Shown here piece after piece: positions 42,222-51,133 of a DNA stretch of 64,000 nucleotides (positions within the stretch are counted from its first letter, which is position 1; each line of letters starts with the position of its first letter). Position numbers and translations under genes: made by a program. Source of the DNA: Crocinitomix sp. (GTDB taxonomy: Bacteria > Bacteroidota > Bacteroidia > Flavobacteriales_D > Crocinitomicaceae); NCBI GenBank assembly GCA_013138735.1, contig WTCE01000011.1, forward strand, positions 1 through 64,000. The letters run 5' to 3'. The notes beneath the pieces are model-generated. The model worked only from the letters and a program-made list of their open reading frames with translations, did no database searches and was not told the DNA's origin.

Positions 42222-43280
42222 ATGCAAATTAAGATTATAGGAACAGGGGCGTATATTCCTGACGGGATTGAGAAAAATCAAAAATTCGATCAACACGAAT
42301 TCTTAAATGAAGACGGGACTTTTATACCTTCTGAAAATAAAGCAATTATTGAAAAGTTCAAAGCAATTACGGGTATTGCGGAACGGCGTTACGCGGCCTC
42401 AAAGTTAAACACATCCGACTTAGGTTATTTCGCTGCACAAAAAGCGCTTGAGGACGCTAAAATTGATCCTGAAACAGTCGATTATATAATTGTTGCACAT
42501 AATTTTGGAGATGTAAAACACAACACCATTCAAAGTGATATATTACCTTGCTTAGCAGCACGAATTAAAAACAGTCTACGTATTAAAAACCCCAAATGCG
42601 TAGCATACGACATTCTCTTTGGTTGTCCTGGTTGGATCGAAGGTGTAATTCAAGCCAATGCTTTTATAAAAGCAGGTATTGCAAAAACATGTTTGGTTAT
42701 TGGAACAGAAGCCTTATCACGTGTTGTTGATAAGCACGACCGAGACTCTATGATTTATTCAGACGGAGCAGGCGCTGCTATCATTCAAGCTACAGCAGAT
42801 GCTGGTGGAATACTGGCGCACGAGACAGTTTCCTACACTTATGATGAAGCTTATTATTTATTTTTCGGGAAATCCAATAATAAAGACTTGCCAGCGGACA
42901 CGCGCTATATCAAAATGCATGGCCGAAAAATTTATGAGTTTGCATTAAATCACGTTCCAAACGCAATGAAAATTTGCTTAGACAAAAGTGGCGTTGACAT
43001 AATGGCTATCAAAAAAATATTAATTCATCAGGCGAACGAAAAAATGGACGAAGCAATTATAAAACGCTTCTATCGCTTATTTAATATGACGCCACCAGAA
43101 GGTATCATGCCAATGAGTATTAAAAAATTAGGAAATAGTTCTGTTGCTACCGTTCCCACTTTGCTCGACCTAATTCGAAAAAAGCTGGTTAAAAATCAAG
43201 AGATTAATAAAGGTGACATCATACTTTTAGCAAGTGTTGGTGCAGGGATGAATATTAACGCGATTGTTTATCAGTATTAA
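42222..43280 (+). CDS. Ketoacyl-ACP synthase III-like protein
   Basis: 352 residues, thiolase fold. Catalytic triad motifs: Cys in DILFGCPGWIEGV (about residue 129), His in KILIHQANEKMDEAI and Asn in KLGNSSVATVPTLLD. The sequence matches FabH but is diverged, as family members for secondary products or branched starters are. Its substrate is unknown. It stands alone with a long upstream region (41937-42221) that holds no clear gene. Confidence 0.8.
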   Translation: MQIKIIGTGAYIPDGIEKNQKFDQHEFLNEDGTFIPSENKAIIEKFKAITGIAERRYAASKLNTSDLGYFAAQKALEDAKIDPETVDYIIVAHNFGDVKHNTIQSDILPCLAARIKNSLRIKNPKCVAYDILFGCPGWIEGVIQANAFIKAGIAKTCLVIGTEALSRVVDKHDRDSMIYSDGAGAAIIQATADAGGILAHETVSYTYDEAYYLFFGKSNNKDLPADTRYIKMHGRKIYEFALNHVPNAMKICLDKSGVDIMAIKKILIHQANEKMDEAIIKRFYRLFNMTPPEGIMPMSIKKLGNSSVATVPTLLDLIRKKLVKNQEINKGDIILLASVGAGMNINAIVYQY

Positions 43281-43325
43281 TTCTACTACTAACCGATATG
43301 GGTGAACGATAATTCAAGCTCTTTC

Positions 43326-43808
43326 TTAATCAATGAAATTATTGATTACCCAATCCTTTTGCTGTTGCGTGTCTGGAACTTGTAATGTTCTTATTTCACT
43401 GAGGTATTCGAAAACATCTGCCTTATGCAAGCCCAACTTAATTAAAATGGTAGCTACCAAAGTTGAAGTTCTACCTATTCCCATGCGGCAATGCACAACT
43501 ATTTTACTTCCGTTTTGAATTGCTTCAATTAATTTTTCGGCAAATGCATTAAATGCAGCTTTACTTTCGGGAACAGCACAATCTACAATTGGGAAATTGC
43601 TAAATACAATTCCTTGTTCTTCGCAGTTTGCACGTTCCATTTCAAGCTCTAATTCAGCCATTTCATGAGATTCTAACAAGGAAACAACTTGATTCACCCC
43701 AATTTGTTTTAAGTGTTTGATTTCATCCGATAACCAGTCGTTACCGCGTGGACGTGGCATCATACCAATACTACCCGTTTCCAGATCGTTAATCCAATAA
43801 ATTCTCAT
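43326..43808 (-). CDS. Dual-specificity protein phosphatase
   Basis: 160 residues. The CX5R active site is IVVHCRMGIGRTSTLVATIL (residues about 105-124) with Asp in FPIVDCAVPES as general acid. This is the dual-specificity type; N-terminus has IGMMPRPRGNDWL. It removes phosphate from Tyr, Ser/Thr or phospholipids. Substrate unknown. Shares strand with rsmI and others but 25 bases separate them. Confidence 0.8.
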   Translation of the reverse strand: MRIYWINDLETGSIGMMPRPRGNDWLSDEIKHLKQIGVNQVVSLLESHEMAELELEMERANCEEQGIVFSNFPIVDCAVPESKAAFNAFAEKLIEAIQNGSKIVVHCRMGIGRTSTLVATILIKLGLHKADVFEYLSEIRTLQVPDTQQQKDWVINNFID

Positions 43809-43833
43809 GTTAAAATTTGATTTAAATAATCAA

Positions 43834-44508
43834 TCACTTCGATTTTCCATCAACCACCACAACAAACTCACCTTTAATTGGGTTATTGGTAAAATGCTCG
43901 AATAATTCGGCGCTGGTTCCTCTCACGGTTTCTTCAAACTTTTTAGAAATTTCGCGCGAAATAGAGATTTGACGATCAGCGGCAAAGTGCTCTTGAAATT
44001 GTTTGAGGGCTTTTAAAATGCGGTGTGGAGATTCGTATAAAACAACTGTGCGTTGCTCTTCAGCAATTTGCATGATGCGTGTTTGGCGTCCTTTTTTAGT
44101 CGGCAAAAAACCTTCGTAAACAAATTTTTCGCAGGGGAAACCAGAGTTTACCAAAGCCGGAACAAACGCTGTTGCTCCAGGTAAACAATCAACCTCAATT
44201 CCTTTACGCACACATTCGCGCACCAATAAAAATCCAGGGTCAGAAATGGCAGGTGTGCCTGCATCAGAAACTAGCGCATAGGTAAGGCCGCTTTCCAATT
44301 CACTGACAATGCGATCTACCGTTTTATGTTCATTATTGAGATGATGCGAAATGAGTTTATTTTGAATTTCAAACTTCTGAAATAATTTAACCGTGGTTCT
44401 CGTGTCCTCGGCTAAAACAGCATCCACTTCTTTTAAAATCCGAATGGCTCTAAAGGTGATGTCCTCTAAATTACCGATTGGTGTTGGTACGACAAATAGT
44501 TTACTCAT
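43834..44508 (-). CDS. rsmI: 16S rRNA 2'-O-ribose C1402 methyltransferase
   Basis: 224 residues. Signature TPIGNLEDITFRAIRILKEV at the start, then AEDTRTT and SDAGTPAISDPG; the tail has the YESPHRI motif. RsmI methylates the ribose of C1402 in 16S rRNA using SAM. It overlaps the cyclotransferase gene by 1 base. Confidence 0.95.
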   Translation of the reverse strand: MSKLFVVPTPIGNLEDITFRAIRILKEVDAVLAEDTRTTVKLFQKFEIQNKLISHHLNNEHKTVDRIVSELESGLTYALVSDAGTPAISDPGFLLVRECVRKGIEVDCLPGATAFVPALVNSGFPCEKFVYEGFLPTKKGRQTRIMQIAEEQRTVVLYESPHRILKALKQFQEHFAADRQISISREISKKFEETVRGTSAELFEHFTNNPIKGEFVVVVDGKSK

Positions 44509-45590
44509 TATTCAAATTTGACTTCGTAGAGTTTTGGCCATAACTTGCCTGTAACATAGATTTTTCCTGTTGCAGGATTATATGCAATTCCATTTAGAAC
44601 ATCATTACCAAAATCATTTGCGTCATTTGCTAAATTTTGGCAATTGATATAGGCCATTACTTTACCTGTTGCGGTATCAACCTCCGCAATTTTATTGGCT
44701 CGGTAAATATTCATGAATAAGCGACCATTGATTAATTCTAGTTCGTTGAGTTGATCCACAGATTGGTCATCATCAAACACTTCAATTGATTTTACAACTT
44801 CGAACGTACGTGGATTGCGCCATACAATTTCTGAATCACCGTTAGACATAATCAAGTTTTCGCCATCATTACATAAGCCCCATCCTTCTCCATCATATTT
44901 GAACATGCCGATTTGATTAAAATCCATGTCATACATATAACAAGTTTGTGCGCGGTAAGTAATTTGATAAATGGTATCGTTCAAAATTGTAATGCCTTCT
45001 CCAAATATTGACCCGTCTAAGTCGTGTTTTCTTATTTGAGTTCCGGTTGTTAATTCAACTTCTGATAAGACCGAACGATTGTATTGTCCTGTACCTTCAT
45101 ATAATGCTCCTTCATAAAATTCTAAACCTTGTGTATACGAACCTTTATCGTGTGTGTAAGTATTTACGATTGTCGCGTTTTTCTGACTTGGAAATAAATT
45201 ACTGAAGTAAACTATTTTGCGAAAATCTGATCTTCTTTTACCGTCAGCATCTGTATAGGATAATAAAATTTTTGTCCATCCAACTTTGCTTAAGCTATCT
45301 GTTATAATAGTTATATTTTGATCTTCTATGCTCAATTCTCCCGCGTATAACGTATCGTCCACAAAAAGCTCAAGGTTTGAAATTCCTTCGGGGGCATTGA
45401 TTTTAATTGCAACCTCAACGGCCTCTCCAATTGTATATTGTGCCTCATTAAACGGAGTAGTTAATTGTGCAGGCACTACATTTTTCACTGGTTTATCGAT
45501 TGGATCCTTTATAGGATCATCACCATTGCATTGCACGAGTATAAATACCAATGCAGTTGTAGAAACCAGTAAGGACAAAAGTCTTTTCAT
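44508..45590 (-). CDS. Glutamine cyclotransferase, lipoprotein
   Basis: 360 residues. Lipobox in the signal peptide (LVFILVQC). The mature part has an N-terminal Ig-like section (NLELFVDDTLYAGE), followed by a beta-propeller: YTQGLEFYEGALYEGTGQYN, GEGITILNDTIYQITYRAQT, GWGLCNDGENLIMSNGDSE and NDVLNGIAYNPATGKIYVTG. This matches the plant-type glutaminyl-peptide cyclotransferase family (PF05096), which converts N-terminal Gln to pyroglutamate. In Bacteroidota it acts at the periplasm or surface. One base overlaps rsmI. Confidence 0.85.
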   Translation of the reverse strand: MKRLLSLLVSTTALVFILVQCNGDDPIKDPIDKPVKNVVPAQLTTPFNEAQYTIGEAVEVAIKINAPEGISNLELFVDDTLYAGELSIEDQNITIITDSLSKVGWTKILLSYTDADGKRRSDFRKIVYFSNLFPSQKNATIVNTYTHDKGSYTQGLEFYEGALYEGTGQYNRSVLSEVELTTGTQIRKHDLDGSIFGEGITILNDTIYQITYRAQTCYMYDMDFNQIGMFKYDGEGWGLCNDGENLIMSNGDSEIVWRNPRTFEVVKSIEVFDDDQSVDQLNELELINGRLFMNIYRANKIAEVDTATGKVMAYINCQNLANDANDFGNDVLNGIAYNPATGKIYVTGKLWPKLYEVKFE

Positions 45591-45598
45591 AGTTGGGA

Positions 45599-46324
45599 TT
45601 AAAAATTTTGGATCATTTCCATAAGCACTTGTTTCTTACGCGTAGAAACAGGAACTTTCGTTCCGTCCTTCATGATAATATAGCCATCAGACTTTGTAAA
45701 TTCTTTAATAAACCGAGCGTTGACTAAGTGTGACTGATGCACACGAATGAAATAATGATCGGTTAATAATTTGTCAAACTCTTTTAACGTTTTTGTAACT
45801 AATAATTTAGTTCCGTCTAGAAAATAGAACATGGTATAATTGATATTGGATTCGCAACGCAAGATTTCGGCTACCTCAACAATATGAATTTTATCCAATG
45901 TATTCAAAGCAATTCGCTTTGGTTTATCAAAATTTTCTCGCAATAAGTCTATTCGTTCGGCTGGTTTGTCTTGCTGTTCAACCTTGCTCACGGCATCCAT
46001 TAATTCATCCGGATCGATCGGTTTTAACAAATAATCCACCGCACTAAACTTAAAAGCCTTAACGGCAAATTCGTCCGAAGCCGTGGTAAAAATCAACTTA
46101 AAATCTTTTTCTGGCAAAATCTCTAATAAATCAAAGCCCGTTCCGTCTTGCATTTGGATGTCTAAAAATACAAGATCAGGTTTTAACTCTTTAATGATTT
46201 TTGCTCCAGAAACAACGCCTTCTGCCTCACCAACAACACTAATATTCACACAATAGTTTTCAAGATCAGCTTTTAAGACCGTTCTTGCTTCTGGAATATC
46301 ATCAATGATTATTGCGTTTATCAT
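45599..46324 (-). CDS. LytTR response regulator
   Basis: 241 residues. Receiver: IIDDIPEARTVL, phospho-Asp in LVFLDIQMQDGTGFDLL (about residue 55), Lys in YLLKPIDPDEL. LytTR DNA-binding domain in 140-241 (IHIVEVAEILRCESNINYTM, FIRVHQSHLVN). The cognate kinase is not adjacent in this window. Its start overlaps ytxJ by 4 bases, so it is in the pheS operon. Confidence 0.9.
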   Translation of the reverse strand: MINAIIIDDIPEARTVLKADLENYCVNISVVGEAEGVVSGAKIIKELKPDLVFLDIQMQDGTGFDLLEILPEKDFKLIFTTASDEFAVKAFKFSAVDYLLKPIDPDELMDAVSKVEQQDKPAERIDLLRENFDKPKRIALNTLDKIHIVEVAEILRCESNINYTMFYFLDGTKLLVTKTLKEFDKLLTDHYFIRVHQSHLVNARFIKEFTKSDGYIIMKDGTKVPVSTRKKQVLMEMIQNF

Positions 46325-46704
46325 AAGTTTTGTTTTATGTCAGCTATATCAATTTGGTTATGTGATGCTTGGTAGGTACATTTTCCGTTCTTCACAAGCA
46401 GTATTTGGGGCGATTGATGTGCAACTCCTAAATCGGCCGCAATTTTATTTGAAAGCTCACGATAAGCAATTAAGTCAATATAAACAGGTTGCAACGTTTC
46501 CTCATCAATGTCCCAATAGTTTTCTAAACGGTTTAATGCCATTGAGCTTATTGAACATCTTGTACTATGCTTAAACAAAAGTACCGGCTTTTCAAAAGAT
46601 TCCTTTTTAATGAGTTGGTCCAAATCTTCACTTTCTTTTACCCGCAGCCACTTAACGCTTGCGTTGTCTTCACTATTTTTTTTGCCAAATCCAAAAAATC
46701 CCAT
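46321..46704 (-). CDS. ytxJ: Bacillithiol system redox protein YtxJ
   Basis: 127 residues. Thioredoxin-like: LFKHSTRCSISSMALNRLEN (single Cys, TRCSIS), IDLIAYRELSNKIAADLGVA, HQSPQILLVKNG. This is the YtxJ (DUF2847) pattern; members are linked to bacillithiol and act as monothiol oxidoreductases. It is coupled to pheS by a 1-base overlap and to the LytTR gene by a 4-base overlap. Confidence 0.85.
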   Translation of the reverse strand: MGFFGFGKKNSEDNASVKWLRVKESEDLDQLIKKESFEKPVLLFKHSTRCSISSMALNRLENYWDIDEETLQPVYIDLIAYRELSNKIAADLGVAHQSPQILLVKNGKCTYQASHNQIDIADIKQNL

Positions 46705-47738
46705 TAGTATGCTGATTTAAATTGATTTAAAAAACGAATATCGTTTTCAGAATATAAACGTAGATCACCTACGCGATATTTTAATTGTGCAATTCTTTCC
46801 ACTCCCATTCCGAAAGCAAAACCTGAATAAACTTTACTATCAATATTTGCAGATTCTAAAACCGCAGGGTCAACCATGCCGCATCCTAAAATCTCTAACC
46901 ATCCGCTATATTTGCAAACATTGCATCCTTTGCCATTGCATATCGTGCAAGAAACATCCACCTCAGCACTTGGTTCGGTAAAAGGAAAGTATGATGGTCG
47001 TAATCTAATCTTCGTCTTATCACCAAACATCTCCTTTGAAAAATAATCTAAGGTTTGTTTTAGGTCAGCGAACGAAACGTCTTTATCTATAAATAATCCT
47101 TCAACCTGATGGAAGAAACAATGCGCTCGAGCCGAAATTGCTTCGTTCCGATAAACACGTCCCGGAGAAATAGTTCGTATTGGAGGTTCACTGTTTTCCA
47201 TAACACGCACTTGAACAGATGATGTATGTGTTCGCAATGCCATATCATTTTCACCTTTCTCAATGAAAAAAGTATCCTGCATATCTCGCGCCGGGTGTTC
47301 TGGTGGAAAATTGAGTGCTGAAAAGTTATGCCAATCATCCTCAATCTCTGGTCCTTCTGAAACATTAAAACCAATACGATTAAATATTTCAATAATCTCA
47401 TTGCGAATTATTGCTAACGGATGACGCGAACCTAAAGCCAAGGCCTCAGCTGGTCTTGTTAAATCAATCGCGTTTGAAGCAGCCGCTTTTTGACCACCAC
47501 CAATACTTGCTTTAAAGCGTTCGAAGGCTTTTTCTCCCTCTTGCTTTAAAGCATTAATTTTTTGTCCAAAGTCTTTTTTAAATTCACCAGGAACTTCTTT
47601 TAATTCTTGATAAAGTCCTTTAATAATATTCTTTGACCCTAAAAACTTAATCCGAAAAGCTTCTAATTCCTCAGCCGACTTCACCTTTACTTGGCTCATT
47701 TCAGCTTTAATTTCCTCTATTTTTTCTTTTAAACCCAT
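46704..47738 (-). CDS. pheS: Phenylalanyl-tRNA synthetase alpha subunit
   Basis: 344 residues. N-terminal coiled coil (GLKEKIEEIKAEMSQVKVKS), class II catalytic core: SRHPLAIIRNEIIEIFNRIG, motif 2 GRVYRNEAISARAHCFFHQV, motif 3 GFAFGMGVERIAQLKYRVGD. A Cys-rich insert CTICNGKGCNVCKYSGW likely binds zinc, as in relatives from this phylum. It charges tRNA-Phe together with PheT, encoded elsewhere. It leads the pheS-ytxJ-LytTR set. Confidence 0.95.
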   Translation of the reverse strand: MGLKEKIEEIKAEMSQVKVKSAEELEAFRIKFLGSKNIIKGLYQELKEVPGEFKKDFGQKINALKQEGEKAFERFKASIGGGQKAAASNAIDLTRPAEALALGSRHPLAIIRNEIIEIFNRIGFNVSEGPEIEDDWHNFSALNFPPEHPARDMQDTFFIEKGENDMALRTHTSSVQVRVMENSEPPIRTISPGRVYRNEAISARAHCFFHQVEGLFIDKDVSFADLKQTLDYFSKEMFGDKTKIRLRPSYFPFTEPSAEVDVSCTICNGKGCNVCKYSGWLEILGCGMVDPAVLESANIDSKVYSGFAFGMGVERIAQLKYRVGDLRLYSENDIRFLNQFKSAY

Positions 47739-47931
47739 GGTAGGCCTGTAACTTTTGTTAATGCTTAACTGTTATAACTATTGCACGCCGCTTTTAACGT
47801 CCTGCGAAATTACGAAAAAAACGCGGAAAGAATTGCGTAAAAAGGGTGTCCGTCAAATTAAAACAGACGGCCAGACAACCTTTACAGCTGCGGATTGTTC
47901 TAGCTTATAGTTAAGCTAATTTAAATTGAAG

Positions 47932-48306
47932 ATGAAAAACATTAAATTAATGCTCTTATTGCTACTTAGTGTAAGTTTTAGCTTTGGGATTTCTGCTTGT
48001 AAAAAAGAGGCCCCAACTGTAGCAAGTGTCAAGGTTGTAAATACTGAAGGTGAAGCAATTTCTGGCGCATTTGTGTGTTTATATGGTACTTCAACAACAA
48101 CTCCGCCACGCGCAAATATTTTAGACGATACCGTTTATACCAATGCGGATGGTTTTGCGAATTTTGATTATACAGACTATTTTAAACTAGGCCAATCAGG
48201 TTTTGCAGTATTAGATATTGAGGTAAATTATGAAACTTTTGTAGGAACTGGAATTATTAAGATAGAAGAAGAAACAACGAATAGTGAAACAGTAATCGTT
48301 CAATAA
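47932..48306 (+). CDS. Lipoprotein with CarboxypepD_reg-like domain (paralogue 1)
   Basis: 124 residues from ATG 47932 (an in-frame TTG at 47926 is less likely). Signal peptide with lipobox (FSFGISAC). The mature part is an Ig-like beta-sandwich: VASVKVVNTEGEAISGAFVC, DDTVYTNADGFANFDYTDYF, GQSGFAVLDIEVNYE and GIIKIEEE. Related to the next gene by full-length similarity. Such domains are often found as free lipoproteins in this phylum. Confidence 0.7.
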   Translation: MKNIKLMLLLLLSVSFSFGISACKKEAPTVASVKVVNTEGEAISGAFVCLYGTSTTTPPRANILDDTVYTNADGFANFDYTDYFKLGQSGFAVLDIEVNYETFVGTGIIKIEEETTNSETVIVQ

Positions 48307-48385
48307 TTTGCTAATTAATAGCATAAATGAGTGGTAACAACAGCATGAAAAACAAGTAATAGGGAACCTTTTTATAAAAAAAACG

Positions 48386-48393
48386 TATTTTTG
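48386..48393 (+). promoter_or_regulatory. Candidate -7 element TATTTTTG
   Basis: Matches TAnnTTTG and lies 35 bases before the ATG of the second lipoprotein paralogue. The -33 TTG is not clear. Confidence 0.4.
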
Positions 48394-48428
48394 TAGAGGT
48401 CGTTCTTATTGGGAATGATATAAAACAG

Positions 48429-48818
48429 ATGAAAATGAATAAATTAATTGGAAAAGCAGGATTAGTATTAATGGGAGCGGCATTTATTGCTCTTACAGCA
48501 GGATCTTGTAGAAAAGAAGGAGAAACAGTTGCGAAAATTACGGTTGTAGACACTGGTGGTGTTGTATTTCCTGGCGCAATGGTTCGTTTATATCCAAGTC
48601 CAACTATTGAGGAACATGGCGCAATCGTAATTGACGATACTGCTTGGACGGAAATAGATGGAATTGCTGCTTTTGATTTTTCTGATCACTTCAACCTTGG
48701 CCAAGCCGGTGTTGCAGTGTTAGATATTGAAGTTAGAAGTGGAGACACTTTATACGGAGAAGGAATTATTAAAATTGAGCAAGAGCAAACATCTGAAGAA
48801 AAAGTTGTGATTCAATAA
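48429..48818 (+). CDS. Lipoprotein with CarboxypepD_reg-like domain (paralogue 2)
   Basis: 129 residues. Lipobox IALTAGSC. Same layout as the preceding gene: VAKITVVDTGGVVFPGAMVR, DDTAWTEIDGIAAFDFSDHF, GQAGVAVLDIEVRSGDT and GIIKIEQE. It has its own candidate promoter and ends before a strong terminator, so it can be expressed alone. Function unknown. Confidence 0.7.
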   Translation: MKMNKLIGKAGLVLMGAAFIALTAGSCRKEGETVAKITVVDTGGVVFPGAMVRLYPSPTIEEHGAIVIDDTAWTEIDGIAAFDFSDHFNLGQAGVAVLDIEVRSGDTLYGEGIIKIEQEQTSEEKVVIQ

Positions 48819-48836
48819 AAAAATAGAATTAAATTT

Positions 48837-48868
48837 AAGACCCCAAGTTCATTAGAACTTGGGGTCTT
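48837..48868 (+). terminator. Intrinsic terminator after the lipoprotein pair
   Basis: Perfect 14-bp stem AAGACCCCAAGTTC (48837-48850) with GAACTTGGGGTCTT (48855-48868), loop ATTA, followed by T-rich sequence. It isolates the paralogue pair from the SUFU-like gene. Confidence 0.85.
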
Positions 48869-48881
48869 TTACTTTTAACGC

Positions 48882-49478
48882 ATGATTCAGCAAAACTTAT
48901 CCATCTTAGCTCCAACATCAGAAATTTCCACTTTGCGTACAAATCAGCAATACGGTTTTAATATTCATTGGGTTCATTTACCAGAATACAATTGTCACTT
49001 TTTATTCACAGAGGGTTTGTCAAATAATATTCAAAATGTAAAAGAAGGTTTTGAATCCTTTAAAAAAATAGAACTTTATTTTTGTCTACCTGATTACTGG
49101 AAATTAGACACTGATAAATGGCCAATAGAATGGTTAGAAAAATTGGCTTGTCTTCCGCAAAAAAACAATACTTGGTTTGGTCCTGGCGACACAATTCCAG
49201 CTGGAAATCCTCCAATGTATTTATCAGACCGCTTTGAAGCCAATCATTTTATGTTAGTAGAGCCCATTCGCCTAGCACCTTTTTTTGAAAATAAAATTTG
49301 GGAGGTATTAGATATTCGCTTTTTAGGAATTGTACCCATTTCTCAGGGTGAATTGGATTATAAAATTAGAAATTCTGCCACTGTCTTAACCCGTAGATTA
49401 AAGAAGGCAAACCATTCAGAAAAGGTCGATATGTTTCGGACTTCTGTATGTCGGAAACGATTTTTGGGTTTGATTTAA
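48882..49478 (+). CDS. SUFU (suppressor of fused)-domain protein
   Basis: 198 residues matching the bacterial SUFU-domain pattern: FLFTEGLSNNIQNVKEGFES, KIELYFCLPDYWKLDTDKWP, EWLEKLACLPQKNNTWFGPG and FEANHFMLVEPIRLAPFFEN. It has no signal peptide. In bacteria these proteins are often immunity proteins in polymorphic toxin loci, but no toxin is adjacent here, so the role is open. Confidence 0.75.
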   Translation: MIQQNLSILAPTSEISTLRTNQQYGFNIHWVHLPEYNCHFLFTEGLSNNIQNVKEGFESFKKIELYFCLPDYWKLDTDKWPIEWLEKLACLPQKNNTWFGPGDTIPAGNPPMYLSDRFEANHFMLVEPIRLAPFFENKIWEVLDIRFLGIVPISQGELDYKIRNSATVLTRRLKKANHSEKVDMFRTSVCRKRFLGLI

Positions 49479-49634
49479 TTGTCAAAACAGCATACCAGTC
49501 AGTATCCCTAAAGATGAAAATATGTCAGTCAATCGAACACTTAGAATCTGGATTGGGCAGATGCTCACTGATTTTTTTTGTTTCATGATAGGAATACAAG
49601 CTCTTTAAAATTAATTTTTTAGTTTTACAGTATT

Positions 49635-49958
49635 ATGCAACGATTAACGCAGGCAGAAGAACAAGTAATGTTAAGACTATGGGGACTAAAAGAAGCCACT
49701 GTAAAAGACATTATTCAATTTTACCCAGTACCTAAACCTGCATATAATACAACTTCAACCATAGTTCGCATTCTTGAGCGAAAAAAATTCATAGGGCATA
49801 AAAAGAAAGGGAGAGGTTTTATCTATTTTGCCTTAGTGAGTAAAACGGCTTATCGCAATTATTTGGCAGATTGGATGTTGGATAATTATTTTGACTGTTC
49901 GAAACAAGATGCTATCAATTATTTTAATCAAAATAAGAAGTTAGACGAATTGCTTTAG
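49635..49958 (+). CDS. BlaI/MecI-type transcription repressor
   Basis: 107 residues, winged helix: LTQAEEQVMLRLWGLKEATV, YNTTSTIVRILERKKFIGH and KGRGFIYFALVSKTAYRNYL. In the classical system a BlaR1 M56 peptidase gene sits next to it; none is seen here, so it is an orphan or works with a distant partner. Its target promoter is unknown; perhaps its own. Confidence 0.85.
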   Translation: MQRLTQAEEQVMLRLWGLKEATVKDIIQFYPVPKPAYNTTSTIVRILERKKFIGHKKKGRGFIYFALVSKTAYRNYLADWMLDNYFDCSKQDAINYFNQNKKLDELL

Positions 49959-49977
49959 CTGTATTTCCTACCAAGCA

Positions 49978-51126
49978 CTATTTATTCGAGAAAAATCGTT
50001 CGCGTAATTTTAGAATCGGCATTTCAAAAAGATGGTAGGAAAGGATGCTTAATCCTATGGTTGCAACTAGGGTTATTAGGCCAAAACTGATCATCTCTGT
50101 CCATGTGTCAATTACCACATCATAGTTTTTACAGATTTTAATCAGCACATGAATCCAGATTAAATGGTAGACGTATAGCCCATAACTAATTTTACCCAGT
50201 CGCGTGAAAACATTGGTTTCGGAAAAACGTAAGGGGCTGTTTTTTGGAATAAAAACCAATAATAAACCAGTAAACATGATTGCCACAAAGGTGTGCTTAA
50301 ATATTTTTAAAAACCACAAGTCATTCACAAACAAATCCTTTTGAAAATACAAGAAAGTTAGTATAAGCAAAATATAAATGACCCTATAACCTAGGTTGAT
50401 ACGACTCACAAAATTGGAGATCTTTTGATAATTAGTTGCGACAAAATAACCCAATAATCCGCTAATTGAAAAATAGTCCAAATTGGTAAATAAATCACCA
50501 TTTGAAATCTCTGCAGTATTGTAAATATCCATTGAAAAAACGCGCATAAAAATGGCAAAAAATACTGAGAATACTAAGAAGTATGGAATCCATTTTCGTC
50601 GAATAAAAAAGAAAACTAGCATCCATAAAATGTAAAAATGTTCCTCAATACAGAGCGACCAAAACACAGATAAAGGAGTAGTTTTTGGACCGGCTCCCAT
50701 AATAATTGACTTATAATTCTCCGTAAAAGTTAAAGAAAATCGCCAGTCAGGATCATAGCCGCCACCATTTGTATGAAATCCAATTGATTGTGCAATATCT
50801 GGTGGAATGAGTAAAGCCATGATGACTATCAAATAAAAAAGTGGCCAAATTCTAAAAGCCCTTCTCACAAAAAACCGCCTTAAATTAATACGCCCCGTTT
50901 TCAGCTTTTCATGGGTTAGGATATAGGTGATTAAAAAACCACTAAGTACAAAAAAGAAACTTACCCCAACACCTCCTCCGTGCTTAATATGATCGTAAAA
51001 AAAAGCCTTAAAAGAAACGTCTGCAGTTACTGCAAACAATGGTAAATGAAAGATGAAAACTTTGAAAAAAGCAAAAAAGCGAAAGGCATCAAAAGAGTGA
51101 AAATGAATTTTTTTTGACCCTTCCAT
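49978..51126 (-). CDS. Acyltransferase 3 family membrane protein
   Basis: 382 residues with ten or so helices. Signature: HFHSFDAFRFFAFFKVFIFH at the start and SFFFVLSGFLITYILTHEK, with RRFFVRRAFRIWPLFYL. These enzymes O-acetylate or otherwise acylate surface glycans or peptidoglycan. The substrate is not known. It is transcribed with gldH and ricT in the same direction and follows gldH by 7 bases. Confidence 0.85.
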   Translation of the reverse strand: MEGSKKIHFHSFDAFRFFAFFKVFIFHLPLFAVTADVSFKAFFYDHIKHGGGVGVSFFFVLSGFLITYILTHEKLKTGRINLRRFFVRRAFRIWPLFYLIVIMALLIPPDIAQSIGFHTNGGGYDPDWRFSLTFTENYKSIIMGAGPKTTPLSVFWSLCIEEHFYILWMLVFFFIRRKWIPYFLVFSVFFAIFMRVFSMDIYNTAEISNGDLFTNLDYFSISGLLGYFVATNYQKISNFVSRINLGYRVIYILLILTFLYFQKDLFVNDLWFLKIFKHTFVAIMFTGLLLVFIPKNSPLRFSETNVFTRLGKISYGLYVYHLIWIHVLIKICKNYDVVIDTWTEMISFGLITLVATIGLSILSYHLFEMPILKLRERFFSNK

Positions 51127-51133
51127 GTCAGTT

